37,999 bases of DNA from an uncultured Sphingomonadales bacterium (GCA_937870585.1 CALMZE010000217.1:1-37999); one strand, 5' to 3'; shown: positions 25,550 through 34,300, counted from the stretch's first letter. Notes: a model not told the origin generated them from the letters alone. Numbers and translations: made by a program.

Positions 25550-26974
25550 TCAGCGGTTGCGGTTGGCGGCGGCGCCGGCGGCGTCGCGCGCATCACGGTC
25601 GCGCTGGCGCACGACCCCGGCATAGTTGGCCGAGAGGTTCGCCTGGTTGAGGGCGGCCATGTAGGACTGGCGCATCTGCGCGCGCTGGCGCAGCACCTCG
25701 TCGCGTAGCCCGCTCAATTGCTCAATGCCCTTGGCGAGGATGCGGGTCTGGCAGATCCGGGCGCTGCCGGCATCGGCCGCGCCGGCGGCGGTCACGCCAC
25801 GTTCGGCATTGGACACGGCAAAATCTATGCTACGCGTGAGGTCGTTGAGCATCTGGTATGCGAGCGTCAACGCGACCAGTTCGTCGGTATCGCCGATCAC
25901 GCTCTCGACCAGCCCCTGGCGCACGCCCCATTCCAGAAGACGATAGACGGGGAGGGTGCGCACATTGGCGACGAACTGGCGTTCCTCCGCCGTCAGCGCG
26001 GCGCGCGTGCGGATCTTGATCGCGATCGACTCCATCCGGCCGCGCGCGAGCACCAGCGCGCCCTTGCCGCTGCCGTCGGTCGAGCAGTCGGCCGAGGTCG
26101 GCGGCACCGCGATCGCGCGGGTCTGGACCTTGCCGGTCAGGAAATCATCGACGCTCTCGGTGTCCTGCCGCGCGCAGGCGGGGATAGCCGTGAACAGCGG
26201 TACCTTGTCCGCCGGGTCCCAGCGCATATAGACGTCGCCGACGCGGGCGCGCATGACGCCGGCCCAGTCGGACGCGCCGACACGCGCGGCGGCATGGGCG
26301 AGGAGCGAGCCGGTCTTGAAGATGTCGGTGACCTCGGCCGGGCAGTTTTCCAGCGCGTCGCGCAGATCCTCGGTCGGATTGCCCTGGTTCGCCTGAATCT
26401 TTTCGCGGCTCTGCTGATAGCTCTTGGAGAAGCCCTCGCGGACGCTCTTGTAGCCGGTCATCTCTTCGATGATGCCCGACATATTGTCGTCGCCCCGGGC
26501 GATCTGGACCATGCGGTTGGCGAGCCGGCAATCGTTGACCTGGATCGAGTTGAGGAAGTTGGTCGCCGCCTCCATCTTCGAGATGATGTTGCCCATTTTT
26601 TCATCGAGGGTTTCCAGCAGGTACTGGAAAGCGACCGCCGGGGCGGCCTGAAGGATGCTTTCGAGCTTCTGGACGAGATAGTCGGGATCGAGGAACGACA
26701 TGCCGCCCAAAAACATGTCGATTCCCCCGCAGCCCGCGCGGACCTTGGGCAGCGTGACCGACATGAGATAGTCGTTATGGACATCGATCCGGCCCGACAT
26801 GCCGCCCGCGGTGATATAGCCGCGGGTCTGGTCCTCGAACGAGCCGGGGCTGGTATAGGTCACATTGTCGAACCAGCTTTCGGCCCAGCTTTGCGCACAA
26901 GCCGGTGTGGCGAAGGCAACGCAAGCCAGCAGGGGCAAGGCGAGCAGGGTCAGGCGGCGGCGCGGGTTTGCCAT
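25550..26974 (-). CDS. traH: Conjugal transfer pilus assembly protein TraH
   Basis: A 474-aa periplasmic TraH. The signal peptide covers residues 1-27 (ends ATPACA). Family segments follow: 'TSPGSFEDQTRGYITAGGMS', RAGCGGIDMFLGGMSFLD, LLETLDEKMGNIISKMEAA and the middle NGC-like 'VNDCRLANRMVQIARG', with a C-terminal coiled-coil-like end (residues about 400-470). In F, TraH works with TraF, TraW, TraU and TrbC in pilus extension and retraction. The gene lies 45 bp after the CxxC protein gene and 14 bp before traG. The length is normal for the family. Confidence 0.94.
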   Translation of the reverse strand: MANPRRRLTLLALPLLACVAFATPACAQSWAESWFDNVTYTSPGSFEDQTRGYITAGGMSGRIDVHNDYLMSVTLPKVRAGCGGIDMFLGGMSFLDPDYLVQKLESILQAAPAVAFQYLLETLDEKMGNIISKMEAATNFLNSIQVNDCRLANRMVQIARGDDNMSGIIEEMTGYKSVREGFSKSYQQSREKIQANQGNPTEDLRDALENCPAEVTDIFKTGSLLAHAAARVGASDWAGVMRARVGDVYMRWDPADKVPLFTAIPACARQDTESVDDFLTGKVQTRAIAVPPTSADCSTDGSGKGALVLARGRMESIAIKIRTRAALTAEERQFVANVRTLPVYRLLEWGVRQGLVESVIGDTDELVALTLAYQMLNDLTRSIDFAVSNAERGVTAAGAADAGSARICQTRILAKGIEQLSGLRDEVLRQRAQMRQSYMAALNQANLSANYAGVVRQRDRDARDAAGAAANRNR

Positions 26975-27019
26975 GGCGGGCAGCTTTCGTTTGCGCGGGC
27001 AAGGGTCTGGCTCCCCATG

Positions 27020-27604
27020 TCAGTTCCTTGCTCGGTTGGAGGATGGAGGCGTGGGCGCGGCCACGATTCCGGTGAACTTCGCCATGCCGCGCACGCCGAC
27101 AGCGGGCTTCACCCCGGTCAGCATCTTGGCGGCGAGGTAGAGATTGCGCGCGAGGTTGGGCGCGTGATCGGTGCCGATCGCGACGGGAATGATGCGATTG
27201 GAATCGGCGACAGGGCGGACCCAGGCGACCGGATGCCCGACCCATGGCAGACCGAGGCGCCCGGAGCGCAGCATCGCTTCCTGGCTGCCGATCGTGCGGA
27301 CCTTCCAGCCATAGCGTTGCCCCAATGTGCCGAGCCGCGCCCAGAGATCGGCGCAGGGGATGCAGCCGGGCGCCGTGCTCATCTCGACGATGAACGCGGG
27401 GGCCTGGCCTTTCATGGTTTCGGCGAAGTCGGGCGGCCAGTCGCGCGTCACCGGAACGCGGGCGAGCCATTGGCGCATCTTCGCGTCGGTGGCGACCGGG
27501 TGGATCGCCGCGCGCATCGCCTGTTCGTGCGTCGGCGCCTGCGCGTGCGCGGATCCATTGGCCATGAGCATCGCCGTAAGCAGGATGGGGGCAAAGCGGA
27601 TCAT
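27020..27604 (-). CDS. Periplasmic thioredoxin-fold protein (CIPC), TrbB-like position
   Basis: A 194-aa exported protein with a signal peptide (residues 1-21, ends GSAHA). The thioredoxin-like active site is C81-I-P-C84 in EMSTAPGCIPCADLW, followed by a helix and 'GWKVRTIGSQ'. It has the location of F TrbB (a DsbC-like disulfide isomerase encoded between traF and traH), but I recognise only the fold-type motif, not direct TrbB similarity. Substrates are likely the cysteine-rich TraN, TraU and TraH products. The start ATG at 27604 overlaps the traF stop by ATGA. Frames reading further upstream lie inside traF and lack a signal peptide. Confidence 0.75.
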   Translation of the reverse strand: MIRFAPILLTAMLMANGSAHAQAPTHEQAMRAAIHPVATDAKMRQWLARVPVTRDWPPDFAETMKGQAPAFIVEMSTAPGCIPCADLWARLGTLGQRYGWKVRTIGSQEAMLRSGRLGLPWVGHPVAWVRPVADSNRIIPVAIGTDHAPNLARNLYLAAKMLTGVKPAVGVRGMAKFTGIVAAPTPPSSNRARN

Positions 27605-28473
27605 GGCCGGGGTCCCATCCGAACGTCCACCAGATCGCCGCCCAGGACGCGCGGATCGGTGGCGGAGACCGGGCCGTTGGCGAGCGCGTCGAAGAACCCG
27701 TCTTCCTCGCCCGCGCCGGTCAGGAACTGTTCGGGCCGGATATCGCCCGCGAGCAGCCGGACCGCCTGGTAGGCCATCTGGATGAGGTTGGGATAGGCCT
27801 CGACCCCGCTGGCGATCACCATGCGCTGCTGGCTGCCCCGCCGGATCACCATCGTCGTGGGCGTGACCTCGACCCCGAAGCGCTGCGCGAGTTCCGGCTT
27901 GCGGTCGATGTCCTGAAGTGTGACCTGCCAGCCCATCTCGTCCTGGAAGCGCTGGACGATCGGCCACTGGACGCGGCAGTAGCCGCAGGTCGAACGCGAG
28001 AACATGACCAGCGCGAATTCATTGGCGCGGCTACGCAGATACTGGCGGCGGACCTGATCCTTCTGAGCGGAGAGTTGGTCACGCGCCTCGCCGACCATCG
28101 GATTGGCGGACTTGGCGTTGAGTTCGGGATTTTGCAGCATGGCGATCTGCGTGACACCGGCGAAGGCTCGGGCCTTGCGCCGGGCGAAGTCCTGCAGACG
28201 CCAGAAATCCGCGACCGCATCGACGGTGAGCACGGTCGCCGCGTAGTCGCGCTGTTCCTCGATCAGCTTCCTGATCTTCGGCGGCGTCCAGGTGGCCAGT
28301 TCGACCATCGGCGGGATCACCGGCTTTTTGAGAGCGTCGGGATCGGCATCCTCTTCCGTGGGTTTGGGCGGCGCCTGATACCACCAGTAGCCGGTGCGTT
28401 GCTCGCCGGTCTGCGCATGGACAGGCAGGATCGGCAGGAGCACCGCCACGATGAGGAGGGCGAGGCGGATCAC
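27601..28473 (-). CDS. traF: Conjugal transfer pilus assembly protein TraF (with CxxC)
   Basis: A 290-aa exported TraF of the F-type system. The signal peptide is MIRLALLIVAVLLPILPVHA. The characteristic GYWWYQAPP segment follows, then a helical middle part, and a thioredoxin-fold C-terminal domain with C163-G-Y-C166 (MFSRSTCGYCRVQWP) and the cis-proline region VTPTTMVIR. F plasmid TraF lacks the CxxC, but many relatives keep it. It starts with GTG at 28473: the codon overlaps the stop of the S26 gene (GTGA), and no ATG is available near the signal peptide. It functions in pilus assembly and probably oxidative folding. Confidence 0.9.
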   Translation of the reverse strand: MIRLALLIVAVLLPILPVHAQTGEQRTGYWWYQAPPKPTEEDADPDALKKPVIPPMVELATWTPPKIRKLIEEQRDYAATVLTVDAVADFWRLQDFARRKARAFAGVTQIAMLQNPELNAKSANPMVGEARDQLSAQKDQVRRQYLRSRANEFALVMFSRSTCGYCRVQWPIVQRFQDEMGWQVTLQDIDRKPELAQRFGVEVTPTTMVIRRGSQQRMVIASGVEAYPNLIQMAYQAVRLLAGDIRPEQFLTGAGEEDGFFDALANGPVSATDPRVLGGDLVDVRMGPRP

Positions 28474-29081
28474 AGCAGCTTCTCCATGCGCTTCAGCCGC
28501 TCGATCTCGACCGGGCCGTAGTAGCGGCTGTCGAACCCGCTGGCGTGCGACGAGCCGACATAGATCATGCCCGGCGGGATCGTTCCGATCATCGGACGCC
28601 AATGGTCGAGCTTCTGCCCATTGTGCCCATAAGGCTTGCTGATCCCGAGCAGCTTGCCGTTGCAATAGTACCAGCCATCCCATTCGCCGGGATGTATGGG
28701 GCCAGATGCAGACGACGGCTTCTCGATCCAGTCGATGCGGTCGCCCGGCAGGCACAGCGCCATCTTGGTAACATCGACCGGCTTGGGACCGGCGAGCGGA
28801 TGCGACAGGGTAAACGATACGAAATCGCCGCGATGGATCGGCCCCGGCGCCTTGCGGACGAGCCAGGCGTCGATCGACGGGCTCATCACGATCGTCGCCT
28901 GGGGAATGGCCCACCACGTCAGCAGGCCCACCGGCAGGACGATGCCGAACGCCTTCCACAACTGTTCGGGTCGGGGTGGCTGGCCGAGCCCCGAACTGCC
29001 GAGCGCGACCGCGGCCTTGAGCGGCAGCAGCTTCAGTTCGGCCCAGCCGGATCTAGCGGCCCTGAAGGCGAGTCTGAGCAT
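28470..29081 (-). CDS. S26-family signal peptidase-like protein (TraF/TrhF of RP4/R27 type)
   Basis: A 203-aa membrane-anchored serine protease of the conjugative S26 type. One helix (residues about 44-60) precedes the catalytic Ser in IVMSPSID (S67 or S69), then the Lys box 'VDVTKMALCLPGDRID' (K106) and the C-terminal box SGFDSRYYGPVE. In RP4 the related TraF matures and cyclises pilin. R27/SXT-like elements carry a similar protein of uncertain role within F-type operons. The start ATG at 29081 has AGGAGGTGCGCG upstream and lies 29 bp inside the end of trbC. The same-named F TraF (28473) is a different protein. Confidence 0.82.
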   Translation of the reverse strand: MLRLAFRAARSGWAELKLLPLKAAVALGSSGLGQPPRPEQLWKAFGIVLPVGLLTWWAIPQATIVMSPSIDAWLVRKAPGPIHRGDFVSFTLSHPLAGPKPVDVTKMALCLPGDRIDWIEKPSSASGPIHPGEWDGWYYCNGKLLGISKPYGHNGQKLDHWRPMIGTIPPGMIYVGSSHASGFDSRYYGPVEIERLKRMEKLL

Positions 29082-29934
29082 CGCGCACCTCCTGCTTGCC
29101 GCCGAGGCGGGCATATTCTTCGAGCAATCCTGAAAGTGCGGCGTCGCCGTAGATGACATGCGCGGCGCGCGGGGCATCATCCTCGCGCTCGCAATAGGGC
29201 AGCGCCGGATCGCCGGGCACCATGGCGAGTGCGGGGACGCGGGTGACGCCGTGCTGGCGGAAAATGAGCGGATCGACGATCAACTGCACGTCGCGCATCG
29301 CGCAGGCCGGGCCTTCGCATCCCGGATCATGGCGCAGGATTTCCGCGGAGAGTTTCGCCATCGGCGCGACCTTCGTGAGCCCGCCGGGCATCCCGCGAAA
29401 GGCCAGCACGCCGCCGACCCGTTCGAGCTGCCCGGCATAGATGCGCAATGTCGTCACCGGCATCGAGGACGAGACGAACAGCACCGGCACCCAGCCTTTG
29501 GTTTCGGGAGGCGTGGTGATGCCGGCTACGGCCTGCATGTCGGGCGCATCGAGACCGAGCGCCTGGCCGAGCCGTCTGGCCATGGCGTCGTGCTCGGCGG
29601 CCATGGCCTCCTTGCCGTTGTCGAGCGCGGTTCGCGCCCGCGCATCCATCGCCGGCGACGGAGCGCGCTTGCGCAGCCCCTCGAAAGCGCGGCGGCGGGT
29701 CTCGTCCGATGGCGTCGGCAGCGCGGTCGGACCGCGCATTTCCGCTTCGGCCTTGCGCGCGGCGGTGGCGCGTTCGAGCCGGTCCATCGCCGTGTCGCCT
29801 TGCTCTTGCGCGCGCTCCCTCGCGCTTACCGGCGGAGCGGTGTCCTGCGCTGGCGCGGAGGTGGAGAGGAAAGCGATACCGGCCAGCGCGAGCGAGACGC
29901 GCGCGTTATTGGCCGATGACCTGCATATAGGCAT
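29053..29934 (-). CDS. trbC: F-type pilus assembly protein TrbC
   Basis: A 293-aa exported protein. An N-terminal signal (ends near SAPAQ) is followed by a charged helical region (residues about 35-130). The conserved TrbC domain contains VPVLFVSSSMPVTTLRIYA, 'ERVGGVLAFRGMPGG', 'VQLIVDPLIFRQHGVTRVPA' and a VIYGDA-type end. This thioredoxin-like fold without cysteines is typical of TrbC, which stabilises TraF/TraW function in pilus formation. It overlaps the upstream traN-2 gene by 29 bp and the downstream S26 gene by 29 bp. The ATG at 29934 is the only start in frame near the signal sequence. Confidence 0.88.
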   Translation of the reverse strand: MPICRSSANNARVSLALAGIAFLSTSAPAQDTAPPVSARERAQEQGDTAMDRLERATAARKAEAEMRGPTALPTPSDETRRRAFEGLRKRAPSPAMDARARTALDNGKEAMAAEHDAMARRLGQALGLDAPDMQAVAGITTPPETKGWVPVLFVSSSMPVTTLRIYAGQLERVGGVLAFRGMPGGLTKVAPMAKLSAEILRHDPGCEGPACAMRDVQLIVDPLIFRQHGVTRVPALAMVPGDPALPYCEREDDAPRAAHVIYGDAALSGLLEEYARLGGKQEVRDAQTRLQGR

Positions 29935-31024
29935 CGATCTTGTCCTTCATGTCGATCTGGATGTCGGCCTGGGCGCGGGCCTCGATTTCGGAATAATATT
30001 CGGAGAGGTCCATCTTGCTGAAATCCAGCGCCTGGAATTCCTCGGGGGTGAATCCGCGGCAATAGGGGTTCTTCGGCGTGCCCCAGCCAAGGCCGTTGAA
30101 GCTCTTGAGCTGCGGGCGACCCTGTTCCTGGATGATGCGGCCAAGCTTGGTGTTGAAGCAGCAGTGGCCCTTGGATTTCTGCACGCAGATGCCGAGGATC
30201 TTCGAGGAGCAATACGTCCCGACCTCGTGGCACATGCCCGACCCGCGCAGCATGCCCACTTCCATGTCCTGCTGGTCACAGCCGGACAGGAGGAAATCCA
30301 TCATGAAATTGATCGCGAGACTGATGGCGATCGAGGTCGGATCGATCCCGGCGATGATCGCGTTCGCGCCGGAGCTCGCGGCCTGGCCGGCGGTCGCGCC
30401 CGCCTTGAACGCGCCATAGGCGGCCTTCATGCCGGTGAAGACGCCTTTCGCCACCGCGATCTTAGTGCCGATCGACGAGATGGACGAGCCCATCCCGTCC
30501 TTGACGATCTTGCCTTTGTCCTTGCAGCAGTTCGAGAAGGTGGTCTTGAGACCCGCTGGGCGGCAGCGCACCGCGCGTCCCGCGAATATCTCGATATTGC
30601 CGAGGCAATGCCCTTCGGCATCGACTTCGCCATCGGCAGGCGCGCCGGGATCGTCGACGATGGGATCGTCCTCAATTCCGGTGCCGTCGCTGCCGGTGCA
30701 GGCATTGGGCGAGCACATCGGCGTGCCGCCGCCGACCGGCGTCAGGCATGAGTGCTGGCTGCCGAGCGGGCAGCTATACGCGCCCTCGGCATCGGCCACG
30801 CACATCACTTGCTGGATCGGGCAGAGCCATTCTTCATCCGCCATGATCGTGCAGTTCGCGACCTCGCCAGGATCACCGGCATCGCCGTTGCCATCGAGAT
30901 CGACCGCGCAGACCGGGAGCGTTTGCGCTTGCGCTGGCGTGACATGCCCCGCGAGCAGCAAGCCGTACAGGCCGAGCGCAAGCAGCTGTGCGCGCTTCCG
31001 CCAGGGAAGGAGGCGCCCGATCAT
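29906..31024 (-). CDS. traN: TraN C-terminal-type protein (second half of split TraN)
   Basis: A 372-aa exported protein with 19 cysteines. The signal peptide ends near AQAQ. A D-x-D-G-N-G-D segment (possible calcium-binding loop) is followed by repeated CP..., 'HSCLTPVGGGTPMCSPNAC' and a glycine/alanine-rich hydrophobic middle (residues about 205-265). The end is strongly TraN-like: 'KGHCCFNTKLGRIIQEQGRP', NPYCRGFTPEEFQALDFSKMDLSEYY. TraN is the outer-membrane mating-pair stabilisation protein and normally ends with this block. Here the block is a separate gene whose ATG overlaps the stop of a first TraN-like gene (ATGA), and it has its own signal peptide. Confidence 0.82.
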   Translation of the reverse strand: MIGRLLPWRKRAQLLALGLYGLLLAGHVTPAQAQTLPVCAVDLDGNGDAGDPGEVANCTIMADEEWLCPIQQVMCVADAEGAYSCPLGSQHSCLTPVGGGTPMCSPNACTGSDGTGIEDDPIVDDPGAPADGEVDAEGHCLGNIEIFAGRAVRCRPAGLKTTFSNCCKDKGKIVKDGMGSSISSIGTKIAVAKGVFTGMKAAYGAFKAGATAGQAASSGANAIIAGIDPTSIAISLAINFMMDFLLSGCDQQDMEVGMLRGSGMCHEVGTYCSSKILGICVQKSKGHCCFNTKLGRIIQEQGRPQLKSFNGLGWGTPKNPYCRGFTPEEFQALDFSKMDLSEYYSEIEARAQADIQIDMKDKIDAYMQVIGQ

Positions 31025-32964
31025 CGGACTTCCCCCGTGCAGACCATGTCGGCCCCACCGAGGCGGACGGTCTGCATCATGACGACGGCTTCGGGAAAAT
31101 CGTCGAGGCAGCCGCAGGCCGAGACGATTTCCTCGCCCGGACCCACAGGGCAGACATCGCCGCCGCCTGCCGCCGTGCAGGCATGGTAGAAGGTGTCCCA
31201 CCCGACAGGCGCATTCTGTTTCGTGCCGACCACTCCGTCGAGGGTAGCCGCCGTATTGCGCGCGGGCGCGCGGGTCTTGCAGACCGGCTCGCAGGCCGGA
31301 ACCGAGCCGCGATCGGGCAGCGCGAAGGGCCGTGACGCGGTGGCATAACCCCCGTCCGAGGTCCTCGTCCGGTCGGCCAGCATGGTCTCGGTCGAATGGT
31401 CGATGATATAGGCGCCGCGGCTCAGATCAGGTTCCGGCATCGATCCGGTATCGACGGTACAACGATAACGGCGCTGACGCTCGAACCATGGCCGCGCGAG
31501 ACGGAGCGAGCAGGCGCCGCTCTCGAACAGGCGTGCCTGGGGGAGGGGTGTAAGGCCGGTGCCGACGCCGTTGCGGAACGTCTCGACGCCATCGACGCTT
31601 TCGTCATGAAGCGCGCAATTGACGTCGCCGGCATAGCCCGCGCACAGGTCGACGATCCGCTCGGTCGGGTTGCAACTGAGGTCGAGCATTGCATCGAACT
31701 GCGCGAAGGCCTCTCCTTCACCGCCGACCGCGATGCGCATGGAAATGACATGCTCGCCGCGGGTCAGCCACGGCTTGAGGTCGAGATTGGGATAGGCATG
31801 CCAGGTCCGTTTCCGCTCGCACTTGCCGGGCGGCAGGCCGGTCCCGGTCCAGTTCGCCGGATTGGACAGCACGAGCTCGCCGTCGATGCGAAGCTGGAGC
31901 CAGTCGTCGAAGAAATAGTGCGAGAGCCGGAACTGCGCGAGGCGATCGGGATCATCGATCCGCAGCCGCATGGAAAACTCGAAGATGCGGCAGCTCCCGC
32001 CTCGCAGGCTGTCGTCGCGCGGCGAGCCCATCTGCAATGTGAGCTGATCGGGTGCGGGCGCATAGATCGCATAGGCGCCGCCGAGATGCGCGATCACATC
32101 GTCCGCCTTGACGGCGTTCAACGACACCTCCCGCGTGATCGTGCAGGACCGGATCTGCTCGGCCTTGCCGACGCCGGCGGGCGAGCCCTTGAGCGCCTGG
32201 AAGATGCTGTTCGATGCGGCGACGCTCGCGGCATCGCCCTGGATCGTGGCGGGACTGGCGCGATAGGCCGTCTGCGGGAGCGCGGGGTTGGGCGAGCAGG
32301 CCGTGCTTTGGGCGCCAGTGTAACGGATGGCCGGGCCGTCGATCACCGCCTGCGCGACGCCGACGCGCGGATCGGCCGTGGTGAGCGCGCCGATGACGCC
32401 GCCGCCCAGGTCTTTCAGCACCGAGGCCATATTGCCCCAGACGAGGTTGCTGCCGCAGCTGTTGTTGATGCAGTAGCAACCGGCGAGATCGGTCAGGTCG
32501 ACTTGCGCGAGCTTGAGATCGCCGCCTGACGCAACATCCCATTTGAAGCTCTTGCACTGGTTCCAGGTGCCCGGCTGACAGGAGACGACGCCATTGGCGC
32601 AAATGCCCGATACCGGCACCGGCAGGGTCAATGTCTGGTCGACCGTGCCGTCGAGATCCTTGTCGCGCGATATCCGCAGCGTGCCGATATCGCCGGTCGC
32701 CGCCGGCTGCGCGATCAGTTCGAGCAGCGTCGCCGTCTTCTGGCACGCTATATTGGGGTTGAACGTCCGGCTGTTGTCGACTGTCGAGATCGGTTGTCCG
32801 GCAAGCCCCGGCGTCAGATAATTCTGCTGGATCGCATCGCTGTCCGAGGTCTTCGCGCGGGATGCTTCGGCGGCGGCGCGGGCGCGGTCCTCGACCGTCT
32901 GGGCCGAGAGCGGCGCCGGCGCCAGAGCGCTGGCCGCGAGGAGGAGGATGCCGCGCTTCACCAT
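31021..32964 (-). CDS. traN: TraN N-terminal-type protein (first half of split TraN)
   Basis: A 647-aa exported protein with 23 cysteines and a signal peptide (MVKRGILLLAASALAPAPLSAQ). The family features are a cysteine pattern at GCYCINNSCGSN and an extended beta-rich middle with 'HYFFDDWLQLRIDGELVL' and LKPWLTRGEHVISMRI, resembling ligand-binding beta-sandwich domains. The C-terminal segment SACGCLDDFPEAVVMMQTVRLGGADMVC is the characteristic centre of full-length TraN. There is no frameshift: the frame ends in TGA that overlaps the start of the second half. In other F-type elements both parts occur in one polypeptide. It overlaps the preceding 109-aa gene by 7 bp. Confidence 0.82.
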   Translation of the reverse strand: MVKRGILLLAASALAPAPLSAQTVEDRARAAAEASRAKTSDSDAIQQNYLTPGLAGQPISTVDNSRTFNPNIACQKTATLLELIAQPAATGDIGTLRISRDKDLDGTVDQTLTLPVPVSGICANGVVSCQPGTWNQCKSFKWDVASGGDLKLAQVDLTDLAGCYCINNSCGSNLVWGNMASVLKDLGGGVIGALTTADPRVGVAQAVIDGPAIRYTGAQSTACSPNPALPQTAYRASPATIQGDAASVAASNSIFQALKGSPAGVGKAEQIRSCTITREVSLNAVKADDVIAHLGGAYAIYAPAPDQLTLQMGSPRDDSLRGGSCRIFEFSMRLRIDDPDRLAQFRLSHYFFDDWLQLRIDGELVLSNPANWTGTGLPPGKCERKRTWHAYPNLDLKPWLTRGEHVISMRIAVGGEGEAFAQFDAMLDLSCNPTERIVDLCAGYAGDVNCALHDESVDGVETFRNGVGTGLTPLPQARLFESGACSLRLARPWFERQRRYRCTVDTGSMPEPDLSRGAYIIDHSTETMLADRTRTSDGGYATASRPFALPDRGSVPACEPVCKTRAPARNTAATLDGVVGTKQNAPVGWDTFYHACTAAGGGDVCPVGPGEEIVSACGCLDDFPEAVVMMQTVRLGGADMVCTGEVR

Positions 32965-33287
32965 GGCGTCCTCGCGCGGGTGGTTCGCGAGCCATGGGCG
33001 AAGCGCAGCACGTCTCCCGCCCGGAACGCGCTGGATCCGGGCGAGAGTATCCTGAAGACGGCCTGTCCCTCAAAAATGGTCAGCGCGGCCGCCACCGGAG
33101 ATACGGCGGGAGGGGGCATTGCCGGCCCCGGCGGGGGGCTTTCGGCCGCGCTGACCGAGGGGGGAGCGGCGGTTGAAAGGCACACCGCCGCTCCTTCCGC
33201 GCGCCCGCTCACGGTGGGGAGCGTTCCGTGACGAGCGGGGCAGCTACCCGCGCGAGACGCACGGTTTGGGGGAAGCGATCTGCTCAT
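32958..33287 (-). CDS. 109-aa protein of unknown function between traU and traN
   Basis: I do not recognise a family. The first 65 residues are Pro/Ala/Ser-rich and low in complexity. The last 45 contain LTIFEGQAVFRILSPGSSAF and AGDVLRFAHG, which could be a small beta-rich domain. No signal peptide or membrane segment is evident. Gene reality is supported by the junctions: its ATG overlaps the traU stop by ATGA, and its TGA overlaps the start of traN-1 by 7 bp, as in the rest of the operon. The lack of domains and the biased composition keep confidence moderate. Confidence 0.5.
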   Translation of the reverse strand: MSRSLPPNRASRAGSCPARHGTLPTVSGRAEGAAVCLSTAAPPSVSAAESPPPGPAMPPPAVSPVAAALTIFEGQAVFRILSPGSSAFRAGDVLRFAHGSRTTRARTPW

Positions 33288-34300
33288 GGCGTGGAAATCC
33301 CCGCGCAGCAGATCGCCTTCTCGAACAACATGAATTGGGCATTGTCCTTGCCCGGCGCGTGCTTGCCCGATGTCCAGAGCGCGCCGGGACGGCCGATGTT
33401 GACGCACTTGCCGCCCTTGACCGGCTCCATGATCTGCATCTTGTAGCGGCTCTTGGTCCAGATCGGCTGCGGCTTGAACGAGCAGCCGTCCGCCGAGTGG
33501 ATCGTGAGAGCGCCCAGCCTGCCCATCATGAACGTCGAGCGCGCGGCGAGACCCGCCCAGGCCTCGACGCTGTCCCCGAAATGGATGTCGCCGGCGACCG
33601 GATAGGTCGCGCCCCAGGAGCCCATGCACCAGAACAGGGGATCGATGACCTTGCCAGCAGCTGCGGCGGCGCTGTCGGCCATACAGGCGAGGCCGGCCGC
33701 CGGATTGCCGAACAGGATGCCTTCGGGCTGGATGATAGCGCCCAATGTGCCCGACTGCCAGGTCGGCAGCACCTCGGTGATCATCGCGACGTCGAAGCCA
33801 TCATCCTCGATGCACGGCAGGTCCGTGAACATGTCGAGCATCTTCCAGACCGGCGAGATGTAATAATGCGCCTGCGCGAACATCTTGCGGGTGTTGGTGC
33901 CGTCCGAGATCGACGACTGGCTGCCCTGCAATTTCCCACCGGTCGGCATGAGATCGACACCGAGCGCCATCATGCAGCCCGGCTCGGTCACGACATCAAC
34001 CATGCGATTGGGTGACCAGAACGAAACCTTGACCCCTAACCAGAAGGTCGCACCCTTGCGGCAGGCGCAGAGCGGTTTGGAGGCCGACTGGGCGTCCAGT
34101 TCCTTGTCGAGCTTATCGTAGGAGCCCACCCGCACGCCCCCGATCGTGATCGGGAAGATGCAGTTCCAGCGCACCTTGGTGATCGGATTGAACACGGTGC
34201 CCGCCTCGCATTTGGAGGCATGCGCAGGCGTGGCGGGCGCGACGAGCGCCAGAGCGAGGGCCGCCGCGCCGGTGCGCAGCATCGAGATGAGCCGACTCAT
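33284..34300 (-). CDS. traU: Conjugal transfer protein TraU
   Basis: A 338-aa periplasmic TraU of normal length. A signal peptide (residues 1-28, ends ATPAHA) is followed by family segments 'VFNPITKVRWNCIFPITIGG', PLCACRKGATFWLGVKVSFWSP, 'AQAHYYISPVWKMLDMF' and 'DPLFWCMGSWGATYPV'. The C-terminal segment is KPQPIWTKSRYKMQIMEP. About a dozen cysteines suggest disulfide folding, matching the redox proteins in the operon. In F, TraU is needed for DNA transfer more than for pilus assembly. It overlaps traW and the 109-aa gene by ATGA on each side. Confidence 0.95.
   Translation of the reverse strand: MSRLISMLRTGAAALALALVAPATPAHASKCEAGTVFNPITKVRWNCIFPITIGGVRVGSYDKLDKELDAQSASKPLCACRKGATFWLGVKVSFWSPNRMVDVVTEPGCMMALGVDLMPTGGKLQGSQSSISDGTNTRKMFAQAHYYISPVWKMLDMFTDLPCIEDDGFDVAMITEVLPTWQSGTLGAIIQPEGILFGNPAAGLACMADSAAAAAGKVIDPLFWCMGSWGATYPVAGDIHFGDSVEAWAGLAARSTFMMGRLGALTIHSADGCSFKPQPIWTKSRYKMQIMEPVKGGKCVNIGRPGALWTSGKHAPGKDNAQFMLFEKAICCAGISTP

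Noticed and set aside
25718-27772. Plus-strand 684-codon frame opposite traH and the CxxC gene
   Set aside because: Open only because of GC-rich codon bias; it crosses several real minus-strand genes and has no family features.
31000-31050. Frameshift scar as the cause of the split TraN
   Set aside because: The second part has its own signal peptide and a clean ATGA overlap with the first, so it reads as two genes.
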